Shown in pieces: positions 18,111 to 26,046 of a stretch of DNA of 64,000 nucleotides. The notes under the pieces were generated by a model. It ran no database searches and was not told the DNA's origin. It saw only the letters and a list, made by a program, of their open reading frames with translations. The position numbers and the translations under genes are program-made. Every line of letters begins with the position of its first letter. Positions within the stretch are counted from its first letter, which is position 1. Location of the stretch: the NCBI GenBank assembly GCA_026195895.1, contig JAPHRO010000011.1:1-64000 (forward strand), written 5' to 3'. Source of the DNA: Gammaproteobacteria bacterium. GTDB lineage: Bacteria > Pseudomonadota > Gammaproteobacteria > SZUA-229.

Positions 18111-18142
18111 ATTTTTTTAGCCTGTGTGTCATAGATTAAGGC

Positions 18143-20551
18143 TTAAATTACAATTTGCGCAGCTTTTCGCTGCCTGGCAAATTGACACAAACGTTTAACT
18201 ACCCGGTCGTTTAAGCTGCCTTTATCAAAACTACCATCCACGTGTTCTTCGCCGGCTGGGATGCCAGTCAGTATTTCAAGTGCCTGTTCATAGTGTTCTA
18301 CAGGGTAAATATGAAATGTGCCCTGATCAATTGCGTCGATGATATCTTTGCGTAGTGATACATTTTTTACATTTACCTGTGGAATGATACAGCCCTGCTT
18401 GCCAGTCAGCCCGCGGGTTTTGCAAACGTCATAAAAGCCTTCAATTTTTTCATTTACGCCACCAATGGCCTGTACCTGTCCCTGCTGATTCAATGAGCCG
18501 GTTACCGCATAACCCTGGGATATCGGTATATAGGTTAATGCAGAAATCAGTGCGCACAGCTCGGCTAATGACGCGCTGTCGCCATCAATATGGCCATAAG
18601 ATTGTTCAAAGGTAATACTGGCAGAAAAAGATAGTGGTGTATCCCAGGAGTATCGACTGGCCAGTAAGGCGGATAAAATTAATACTCCTTTATCGTGAAT
18701 GGAGCCACTTAAATCTACTTCACGTTCGATGTTAATAATTTTTCCATCGCCCAGATGTACGGTGGCAGAAATTCGAGAGGGTTGGCCAAAACTGTATTTA
18801 CCAACATCGAACACGGATAGACCATTAATCTGGCCGGTTTTTTCGCCACTGGTCGCAATCATTAAGGTACCGCGTTGGATGTCGGACTGAATTAATTCCT
18901 GGATACGGCCAGTACGCCCTATCTGGGCATCAATCGCAAGTTGCACATCCTCGGTAGTTATTAATTTATGATTTGCCTGTTCGGCCCAGTACTGGGTTTC
19001 AATAAGTAAATCATCAATGGTTCTTAAACGAGTCGACAAACGTTCAGAATCCTGTGCCAGTCGGGAACTGAATTCAATCAGTCGAGCAACGGCATCGGCG
19101 GTCAGATCATGCAGATTAAATTTACGGGCGCGTGATGCTATTAATCTGGCATATTGCAGTGTGGTGTTTTCATCGCGTAGCAGTTCTTCGTCAAAGTCGG
19201 CTTCCACTTTAAACAGTTCGGCGAAATCAGGGTCCATTTCATGAAGTACGTAATAGGTTCTGCGATCACCTAGAAGAATAATTTTTACTTTTAAGGGTAT
19301 CGGTTCTGGTTCGAGGGTAATCGTGGTGTCGGCGTTAACCAGTTGATCGAGGGATTCTATTTTTACTTTTTTTGCGTACAGAGTACGTTTCAGTGCATCC
19401 CAGGAATGGGGGGCATTGAGAATTTTATGCGCATCCAGTATCAGATATCCGCCGTTGGCTTCCAGCAGGGCGCCGGATTTAATCAGGGTAAAGTTGGTAT
19501 TTAAACCCGTGGCTCGATTTTCGTATTCGATGCGGCCCATTAAATTGTGATAGGTGGGATTATCCAGATAAATGACCGGTGCACCTTCCTTGCGGCTGCT
19601 GTCAACGATCAGATTGACCTGATAGCGTTCCAGTGCCTCGCTTTTAGTAACGTTAGAAGTGGCGTTAGCACTGGACTCAGCTTCGGATGATTCTTCGTCT
19701 TCAGCGGGTTCAGCAAAGTCTTCCAGGTGATCGAGTACATCTTCCTGCACACCCTTCAGGTAATTGATCACTTCCGGTAATGTTTTGTAACGTCGTTTGA
19801 CATCTTTAATCAGGTTGCTGGTCGCAAACAGGGCGACTTTACGATTCAGCTTCTTGATTTTGATATTGTGTTCGCGGCGCTGACGGGAAATTTCCGGTAC
19901 CAGATATTCCAGTTCATCCTGAAATACGCCAATTTTTTCATCGATTTCAAATTTCTGTTCTTCTGGTAGTGCTTCGAATTCTTCTTCAGACAGTGTTTTT
20001 CCATCCAGCATGGGCGTTAGCATAAAGCCGGATGGTGTCTGACCCAGATGGATGCTTTGTTGCCGGGCTTTGTCGACATGTTTGTCTATCAGGCTGGACT
20101 GTTTCTTTTCAAACATTTTTTCAATATTTTGCACCTGTTCCTGATATTCGCTGGTTTCAAATGCGGCATTGATGGCTTTACCCAGATCTTCTACCAGATT
20201 CTTCAAGTGTTTCTTGAAGATTTTTCCCTTGCCAGGGGGCAGTTTCAGTGCCCGAGGTTTGTAGTCCTGTTCAAAGTTACGTACATAGCACCAGTCTGCG
20301 GGTGCGTTTTCGCTCTGCGCCCGGCGGGCCAGGTATTTACGGATAATGCCGTGTTTGCCCAGTCCGGATGGACCCATAACATAGAGATTGAAACCGCGGT
20401 GGGGAACACCAAGTCCAAATTCGATCGCTTTCAGTGCACGGTCCTGCCCCAGGATGTTGGGTAGATCTGCCAGTTCAGCAGTTGTTTTAAAGGGTAAATT
20501 TTCAGCCGTACATTGCGGACGGAGTTGTGAAGCTGTTAGTGCTTTGATCAT
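18143..20551 (-). CDS. Lon-related ATP-dependent protease (AAA_32 + Lon C-terminal domain)
   Basis: This 802-residue protein belongs to the Lon-related family that includes E. coli YcbZ (LonH). An N-terminal AAA domain has Walker A GPSGLGKH near residue 60. A long charged, coiled-coil-like insert spans roughly residues 110-290. The C-terminal Lon protease domain carries a Ser-Lys dyad: Ser near residue 658 in GDSASLAEL and Lys near residue 701 in GGVNEKIEGF. The 43-residue spacing is the same as in classical Lon. It is cytosolic and probably degrades damaged or regulatory proteins. It is divergent from the M16 protease gene across a 182-base gap that holds both promoters. Confidence 0.9.
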   Translation of the reverse strand: MIKALTASQLRPQCTAENLPFKTTAELADLPNILGQDRALKAIEFGLGVPHRGFNLYVMGPSGLGKHGIIRKYLARRAQSENAPADWCYVRNFEQDYKPRALKLPPGKGKIFKKHLKNLVEDLGKAINAAFETSEYQEQVQNIEKMFEKKQSSLIDKHVDKARQQSIHLGQTPSGFMLTPMLDGKTLSEEEFEALPEEQKFEIDEKIGVFQDELEYLVPEISRQRREHNIKIKKLNRKVALFATSNLIKDVKRRYKTLPEVINYLKGVQEDVLDHLEDFAEPAEDEESSEAESSANATSNVTKSEALERYQVNLIVDSSRKEGAPVIYLDNPTYHNLMGRIEYENRATGLNTNFTLIKSGALLEANGGYLILDAHKILNAPHSWDALKRTLYAKKVKIESLDQLVNADTTITLEPEPIPLKVKIILLGDRRTYYVLHEMDPDFAELFKVEADFDEELLRDENTTLQYARLIASRARKFNLHDLTADAVARLIEFSSRLAQDSERLSTRLRTIDDLLIETQYWAEQANHKLITTEDVQLAIDAQIGRTGRIQELIQSDIQRGTLMIATSGEKTGQINGLSVFDVGKYSFGQPSRISATVHLGDGKIINIEREVDLSGSIHDKGVLILSALLASRYSWDTPLSFSASITFEQSYGHIDGDSASLAELCALISALTYIPISQGYAVTGSLNQQGQVQAIGGVNEKIEGFYDVCKTRGLTGKQGCIIPQVNVKNVSLRKDIIDAIDQGTFHIYPVEHYEQALEILTGIPAGEEHVDGSFDKGSLNDRVVKRLCQFARQRKAAQIVI

Positions 20552-20733
20552 TATCGAGTTCTTTTATTTTTTCGAGCCGGTATGGATATTCTCGCATAAA
20601 TCCAGGCTGGAAAAAATTCACACATAAGGTCTACGAGAATTATATTTATGCGCATGTCGTTTATTCGCTTCCCCTTGAAGGGTACAATCTAGGCCGCATA
20701 TTGATTTAATACCCTATAAAATACGGAATCCTG

Positions 20734-23667
20734 ATGGCATTAGCGAAATTTAAACCGGCGAAAATACACCCAGCATTTGAATGGTTAGGTTCGGAACGCA
20801 TCGAATCCCTTAATATTGTTGTCGAAGAATATCGGCATATTAAGACCGGTGCCCAGCATTATCACCTGGTTGCAGATAATAGCGAGAATGTATTTCTGGT
20901 AGCGCTGCGCACAGTGCCTATGGATTCTACCGGTGTGGCGCATATGCTTGAGCATACTGCGTTGTGCGGCAGTGAGTCCTATCCGGTGCGCGACCCCTTT
21001 TTCATGATGATTCGTCGTTCACTGAATACCTTCATGAACGCTTTTACCAGTAGCGACTGGACGGCTTATCCTTTCGCCAGCCAGAATCGTAAGGATTTTA
21101 ATAATCTGATGGATGTGTATCTGGATGCCGTGTTTTTCTCACGTCTGCATGAACTGGATTTTGCCCAGGAAGGCCATCGATTTGAATTTGCAAAAGCCGA
21201 TGACCCGAATTCTGATCTGGTTTTTAAAGGTGTTGTGTTCAATGAAATGAAAGGTGCAATGAGTTCGCCCGTTAGCACTTTATGGCAGACATTAACCGAA
21301 CATCTGTTTCCAACCACCACTTACCACTACAACTCTGGTGGTGATCCGGAGCATATCCCTGATCTAAGTTATGAAGAATTAAAGGCCTTTTATAAAACCC
21401 ATTATCACCCATCCAATGCCGTGTTCATGACGTTTGGTGATATCAGCGCCTATGAACACCACCTGCGTTTTGAAGAAAAAGCATTGCGTCGGTTTGACAG
21501 GCTGGATGTACAGATTGAGGTGGATGATGAGCAACGTTATCAGGCGCCACGCGAGTTCGAAGATGTGTATGCGCTGGATGAAGACGATTTAGATGATAAA
21601 ACCCATATCGTCATGGGCTGGTTATTAGGTAAAAGCACTTCGCTGGAAGATATGTTGCAGGCCCATTTGATGTCCAGTGTGCTACTGGATAATGGTTCAT
21701 CGCCGTTACGCCATGCACTGGAAACTACCGAACTGGGTGCTGCACCATCCCCCTTGTGTGGTTTGGAAGATTCTAACCGGGAAATGAGTTTTATGTGCGG
21801 TGTCGAAGGATCAGAAGCCGACAACACCAAAGCGGTTGAAGCACTGATAATGCAAGTTATCGAAGATGTGGCAAACAATGGCGTACCGCAGGAAAGTGTC
21901 GAAGCTGTGTTGCACCAGTTAGAACTGGGGCAGCGCGAAATAGGCGGTGATGGCTATCCCTATGGCATGCAATTAATTCTGGGTAGTTTATCGGCCGCAA
22001 TCCACCGCGGCGATCCAGTGGCTGTAATGAACCTTGATCCGGTACTGGAAAAGCTGCGCCAGGATATTCAGGACCCGGAATTTATTAAGCAGTTAGTCAG
22101 AAAAAATCTGCTGGAAAACCAGCATCGTGTCTGCCTGACCATGAAGCCTGATGCGGAACTCAACAAGCGAAAAGAACAGGCAGAAGCCGAACGTCTGGCG
22201 GCGGTTAAAGCAAAACTGAGCGATGCGGAAAAACAGCACATCATCGACCAGGCCGCAGCACTCCAGGCGAGACAGAATGAACAGGATGATCCGGATGTAT
22301 TGCCCCGGGTGGGCCTGGACGATGTTCCCGCGGCAATGAATATTCCCACAGGTAGTTTGATCAATATCGGTAATGCGCAAACATCGATTTATGAACAGGG
22401 AACCAATGGCCTGATTTATCAGCAGGTGGTTATTGATTTACCTGAACTGGATGAAGAATTGATCGATTTATTGCCGTATTACACCAGTTGTTTAACCGAG
22501 CTGGGTTGTGGCGATAAAGATTATTTGCAGACTCAGGCCTGGCAATCGAGTGTCAGTGGTGGCTTGAATGCCTACACCTCAGTGCGCGGTGGCGTTGATG
22601 ATGTGCAGGCAGTCAAAGGCGTGTTTGTATTATCGGGTAAAGCGCTGGCGAGGAATCATCAGCAATTGAATGAGCTGATGCAGCAGACGCTGGAAAACGT
22701 GCGTTTTGACGAGCAGGCAAGAATTCGTGAATTGATGGCACAGAAACGTGCGCGCAGGGAACAGAGTATTACTGGATCTGGGCACAGTCTGGCGATGACG
22801 GCCGCCAGCAGCGGTATGAGTCCGGCAGCCGCATTATCACACCGATTATCCGGTCTGGCAGGTGTAAAGTATCTTAAACAACTGGATGATAGTCTGGATG
22901 ATGCTGAAAACCTGAACGTCTTATGTGAGAAATTCAAAAGCCTGCATGAAAAAATATTGCAGGCGCCCAGGCAGTATTTACTGGTAACAGAAAACGCGAT
23001 GCAGGAAGCACTGGAAAAAGATATGGCAACGTTCTGGCAGCATAATCCGCAAGCGGTGGATAGTGATTTCACATTAGCGGAAATGCAGTACCAGGTTAAA
23101 CAGGCCTGGATTACCAGTACCCAGGTTAATTTCTGCGCCAAATCCTATGCCACGGTGAATGTTGAACATGAAGATGCAGCAGCCCTGACCGTGCTTGGCG
23201 GCTTTATGCGCAATGGTTTTTTACACCGGGTTATTCGTGAGCAGGGTGGTGCCTATGGTGGTGGAGCAAGTCATGAGCCGGCGAATGCCTGTTTCAAATT
23301 TTATTCTTACCGTGATCCGCGCCTGACTGAAACCCTTGATGATTTTGATCAGTCGATAAAATGGTTACTGGAAGAAGATCATGAATGGCGCCAACTGGAA
23401 GAAGCAATACTCGGTGTGATTAGCAGCCTGGATAAACCCGGATCACCTGCAGGTGAGGCCAAACAGGCGTTTCATAACGATATCTTTGGTCGAACGGCAG
23501 AGCAACGTCAGCACTTCAGACAACGGGTATTAAAAGTCAGCCTGGATGACTTGAAGCGTGTTGGTAAAACCTATTTGCGACCTGAGAATGCCAGTATTGC
23601 GGTCATTACAAATAGCGCAATGGCAGATACTGTTAAACAGTTAGGTCTGGAAACGATTCATCTTTAA
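20734..23667 (+). CDS. M16C metallopeptidase, presequence-protease (PreP)-like
   Basis: This 977-residue zinc protease belongs to the pitrilysin/insulinase superfamily. The inverted zinc motif HMLEH is at residues 70-74, with the downstream Glu in VVFNEMKGAM. Four M16 domains and the C-terminal half typical of PreP follow, including QGGAYGGGA near residue 840. It has no signal peptide and should be cytosolic, degrading unstructured peptides up to about 60 residues. After its stop an 8-base inverted repeat (CACCCTGT at 23678 and ACAGGGTG at 23713) encloses a T-rich loop. This might help end transcription but is not a canonical terminator. Confidence 0.92.
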   Translation: MALAKFKPAKIHPAFEWLGSERIESLNIVVEEYRHIKTGAQHYHLVADNSENVFLVALRTVPMDSTGVAHMLEHTALCGSESYPVRDPFFMMIRRSLNTFMNAFTSSDWTAYPFASQNRKDFNNLMDVYLDAVFFSRLHELDFAQEGHRFEFAKADDPNSDLVFKGVVFNEMKGAMSSPVSTLWQTLTEHLFPTTTYHYNSGGDPEHIPDLSYEELKAFYKTHYHPSNAVFMTFGDISAYEHHLRFEEKALRRFDRLDVQIEVDDEQRYQAPREFEDVYALDEDDLDDKTHIVMGWLLGKSTSLEDMLQAHLMSSVLLDNGSSPLRHALETTELGAAPSPLCGLEDSNREMSFMCGVEGSEADNTKAVEALIMQVIEDVANNGVPQESVEAVLHQLELGQREIGGDGYPYGMQLILGSLSAAIHRGDPVAVMNLDPVLEKLRQDIQDPEFIKQLVRKNLLENQHRVCLTMKPDAELNKRKEQAEAERLAAVKAKLSDAEKQHIIDQAAALQARQNEQDDPDVLPRVGLDDVPAAMNIPTGSLINIGNAQTSIYEQGTNGLIYQQVVIDLPELDEELIDLLPYYTSCLTELGCGDKDYLQTQAWQSSVSGGLNAYTSVRGGVDDVQAVKGVFVLSGKALARNHQQLNELMQQTLENVRFDEQARIRELMAQKRARREQSITGSGHSLAMTAASSGMSPAAALSHRLSGLAGVKYLKQLDDSLDDAENLNVLCEKFKSLHEKILQAPRQYLLVTENAMQEALEKDMATFWQHNPQAVDSDFTLAEMQYQVKQAWITSTQVNFCAKSYATVNVEHEDAAALTVLGGFMRNGFLHRVIREQGGAYGGGASHEPANACFKFYSYRDPRLTETLDDFDQSIKWLLEEDHEWRQLEEAILGVISSLDKPGSPAGEAKQAFHNDIFGRTAEQRQHFRQRVLKVSLDDLKRVGKTYLRPENASIAVITNSAMADTVKQLGLETIHL

Positions 23668-23799
23668 CTATTGATGGCACCCTGTTCATGATCGGATTTT
23701 TTATGCTTGTGTACAGGGTGATACAGGAATACGCTGACAAACTAAGAATCGTTCAAACTAATTAATCAGCCTGCCCTGGATCATTTAAACTCGTATCTA

Positions 23800-24081
23800 A
23801 TGCATATCATCCTGATCGTTATAGAATTGCATATCCCCTTTGCGCATTCCTTAAAGGAAAAACGCAAACACATTAGAAGTCTGAAAGACCGCTTGCAGAA
23901 TAAATTCAATGCATCAGTTGCTGAAATAGATGCAAAAGAAGAATGGCAAAAATCAATTCTTGGTATCACTATGATTAGTTCTGACAAACGTTTTCTGGAA
24001 TCACAAAGCAGTGCTATTGAGCAAATTGTTCTTGAATACGGCGAGCTTGAACTCATAAAAATTCAGAAAGAATGGTTATAA
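23800..24081 (+). CDS. DUF503 (YlxP-like) small protein
   Basis: This 93-residue protein shows the DUF503 pattern: a hydrophobic strand (IILIVIELHIPFAHSLKEKR), the conserved KSLKDRLQNKFNASVAEI-like helix and a second strand region LGITMISSDKRF. The family has a ferredoxin-like fold. Its biochemical role is not established; YlxP in Bacillus sits in the nusA-infB-rbfA operon. Here it precedes a basic DNA-binding-like protein by about 90 bases. The ATG lacks a strong ribosome binding site. Confidence 0.82.
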   Translation: MHIILIVIELHIPFAHSLKEKRKHIRSLKDRLQNKFNASVAEIDAKEEWQKSILGITMISSDKRFLESQSSAIEQIVLEYGELELIKIQKEWL

Positions 24082-24168
24082 AACCAGATATTTCACTAAC
24101 AAAATTTGAATATTTTTTAATCAGTGTCTAAAATCAGGTTTCCCAACAACAATTATGTGGTAGATGAC

Positions 24169-24420
24169 ATGGCTCGTAAAAAAGCAGTTAGACGTAAAAC
24201 AGCAGCTAAGAAAGCAAATCCTACTGTTGCATTAAAAGCACGTTTGGCAGAATTAACAGCTCAGGTTAAAGCAGTTACTTCTGAAACTAAAGAAGTTGCT
24301 AAACGTACAGATGCATTTATTAAAGCAAATCTGGCAACACCACCAGGCAAACCCGCACCTGCTGCGAAAAAGAAAACAGCAAAAAAACGTCGTAAAGCAG
24401 GTAAAAAAGCCAGGAAGTAA
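24169..24420 (+). CDS. Histone-H1-like Lys/Ala-rich basic protein
   Basis: The 83-residue protein begins MARKKAVRRKTAAKKA and ends in a Lys/Ala/Pro-rich tail, with a predicted helical middle (ALKARLAELTAQVKAV). The composition matches bacterial histone-H1-like or nucleoid-associated proteins, which bind DNA or RNA without sequence specificity. I prefer the ATG at 24169; the frame stays open to a GTG at 24124 that would add 15 non-basic residues. Codon use is unusually biased to AAA and GCA/GCT, suggesting high expression. A strong intrinsic terminator follows directly. Confidence 0.72.
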   Translation: MARKKAVRRKTAAKKANPTVALKARLAELTAQVKAVTSETKEVAKRTDAFIKANLATPPGKPAPAAKKKTAKKRRKAGKKARK

Positions 24421-24441
24421 AATTATTCAGCTTTTTGACAT

Positions 24442-24468
24442 AAAAAAGGGGCGGTTAGCCCCTTTTTT
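24442..24468 (+). terminator. Rho-independent terminator after the H1-like gene
   Basis: A perfect 11-base stem AAAAAAGGGGC / GCCCCTTTTTT encloses the loop GGTTA. The stem ends in a run of six T, 21 bases after the stop codon. Confidence 0.93.
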
Positions 24469-24587
24469 GTTGCCTGGTTGGAATGCTTGTTTTGTTGGAC
24501 AACATGCTAGCATTTGATTCAAACTTGAGGCTTCTCTCTTCCATAAATTAACTTACTCCTGAATCATGCCAGTCGGAGGTAGGTATC

Positions 24588-25653
24588 ATGTAATCTAAAC
24601 GCCTATATACGTGCTGAGTCTGCGTATGGGAAGCAACGTGCCATTGAATAAGCTGATTCCCGTGCAAGGTGAACCGTTCAGTGGGCAAATTCAGGGGGCA
24701 CATCCTGATACTTCGTGACCAGCCACCAGCCTTACCCTTGCACCTTGATGATATAGCGCAGATTGATTTTGCTACCCGCCATAAAAAATAAAAACATTAA
24801 ATTCGCAGATGGCATAGAGCTACAGAATGGCGATCGATTCAGGGGTCAGATTCGTACTGAGAATCTGATATTAGATAAACAAAATAGTTTCCAGTTGGAG
24901 AGTATCCATCTACCTGATATTGAAAGCCGCATGGATGATGAACTGATTATGGCGCAGATGACATCAAATAACGGAGATATTCGGCGATTTGAAATAGTGG
25001 CGAAGTCGATTGTCATAGATACAGCTTATGGAGAGCCTGGATATCCCCGTCTCTTATCTGAGTGCCCTGGCATTTAAGGTCAGACATCATCCTCGCCAGA
25101 CAGGATTTGATTTTCGTCGTAAACTTAACCCGGCTAATTTGATTTGAAACCCGATGTCAGATGGAGATCTGGCGCCAGAAATGATTAGTCTTCGTGGGGC
25201 GTTTTTATCAGAAGGGATATACAGGGAAATGGTGATAGTGATGAAACACCGCCCAAACAGGTAAATTTGCCAGCTTTTGCTATAGGTATATATGAAATCA
25301 GTTTTGATGAGTATGACCATTTTGTGAAGGTACTCAACGTGAAAGGCCCGATGATGGCGGCTGGGGTCGAGCTGCTCGGCCAGTCAGACCCGTTACTGGT
25401 GCGGGAGAAGTTGACACTGGTAAAGCTAATTGTGAGCAATGTGGCGCGTTATGGGCTGGTGAAAAAACCACACCCGTGGCTAAGTTTTCTGCCAACGGAT
25501 AAACCGGGTTGAGGTAAGCGGGTTATTCAAGTCGGCGTATGGAGTTTTCCAGCGAAAGAAATACGCTCAGCGAATCGCTGGCGAGATTGGCCGACACGAG
25601 GTAGTGACGACACGGGTTTTCGTGTCGTAATAGAGCTGGATTCTTCTTGCTAA
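24588..25653 (+). pseudogene. Decayed formylglycine-generating-enzyme-like (FGE-sulfatase/SUMF1) gene
   Basis: A good ribosome binding site (GGAGGT at 24575) precedes ATG at 24588, which is followed at once by TAA. Fragments of one ancestral protein can then be read in shifting frames. Two repeats of a beta domain appear: QGEPFSGQI...LPLHLDDIAQIDFA at 24626-24786, and GDRFRGQI...IHLPDIES at 24790-25077. Then FGE-sulfatase pieces follow in order: APEMISLRGAFL, GDSDETPPKQV, LPAFAIGIYEISFDEYD, RPDDGGWGRAARPV, GKANCEQCG, TTPVAKFSANG, and the C-terminal block VGVWSFPAKEIRSANR...GFRVVIEL ending at 25653. At least five frameshifts and deletions of catalytic segments make it non-functional. Confidence 0.8.
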
Positions 25654-25669
25654 CAGGAGGGTGGTATCA

Positions 25670-25990
25670 ATGATCAGATATCTGTTGTTTGTGTTGGCGT
25701 TCGTCTACTGTCTGCCAGTGAATGCAGGAAAAACCTATTTTGATTTCCGTTATGATAATCGTACTGGTGAATTTAGTCTGGTAATACCCTCATCGGGAAA
25801 AAGCTACGATGGTTATGGGTATAATATGAAAACCGGGCAGATGTGGTTTAATCAGATCAATCCACAGGGGGCTCGAGGTGTCGATCCTCATGGCAATTAC
25901 TGGATATATGACCGTAGAAGCGGCGTCTATATAAACAGCAATGGCAGGCGTTGTATGGGCTTTGGCCGCTACCGTCGCTGCAACTGGTAA
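25670..25990 (+). CDS. Hypothetical secreted protein
   Basis: Not recognised. The 106-residue protein has a Sec signal peptide (about residues 1-20, ending VNAGKTY). The mature part is rich in Tyr, Gly, Asn and Arg, with a repeated Y-x-x-R/K-T/S-G pattern (YDNRTGEF, YNMKTGQM, YDRRSGVY), suggesting short repeated beta turns. It ends CMGFGRYRRCNW, with a Cys pair that may form a disulfide. A strong ribosome binding site (AGGAGGG) decides for ATG at 25670 over a GTG at 25661. It lies directly behind the FGE-like pseudogene and is intact. Confidence 0.7.
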   Translation: MIRYLLFVLAFVYCLPVNAGKTYFDFRYDNRTGEFSLVIPSSGKSYDGYGYNMKTGQMWFNQINPQGARGVDPHGNYWIYDRRSGVYINSNGRRCMGFGRYRRCNW

Positions 25991-26046
25991 GTCTAAATTA
26001 GAATATTGATTAATTTTTTGAGCTGGAATCAGGGCCTTGCGTATAA

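Noticed and set aside
23678-23720. Intrinsic terminator after the M16 protease gene
   Set aside because: The 8-base arms are real but the loop is 27 bases and the T-run lies inside the loop, so it is not a convincing terminator.
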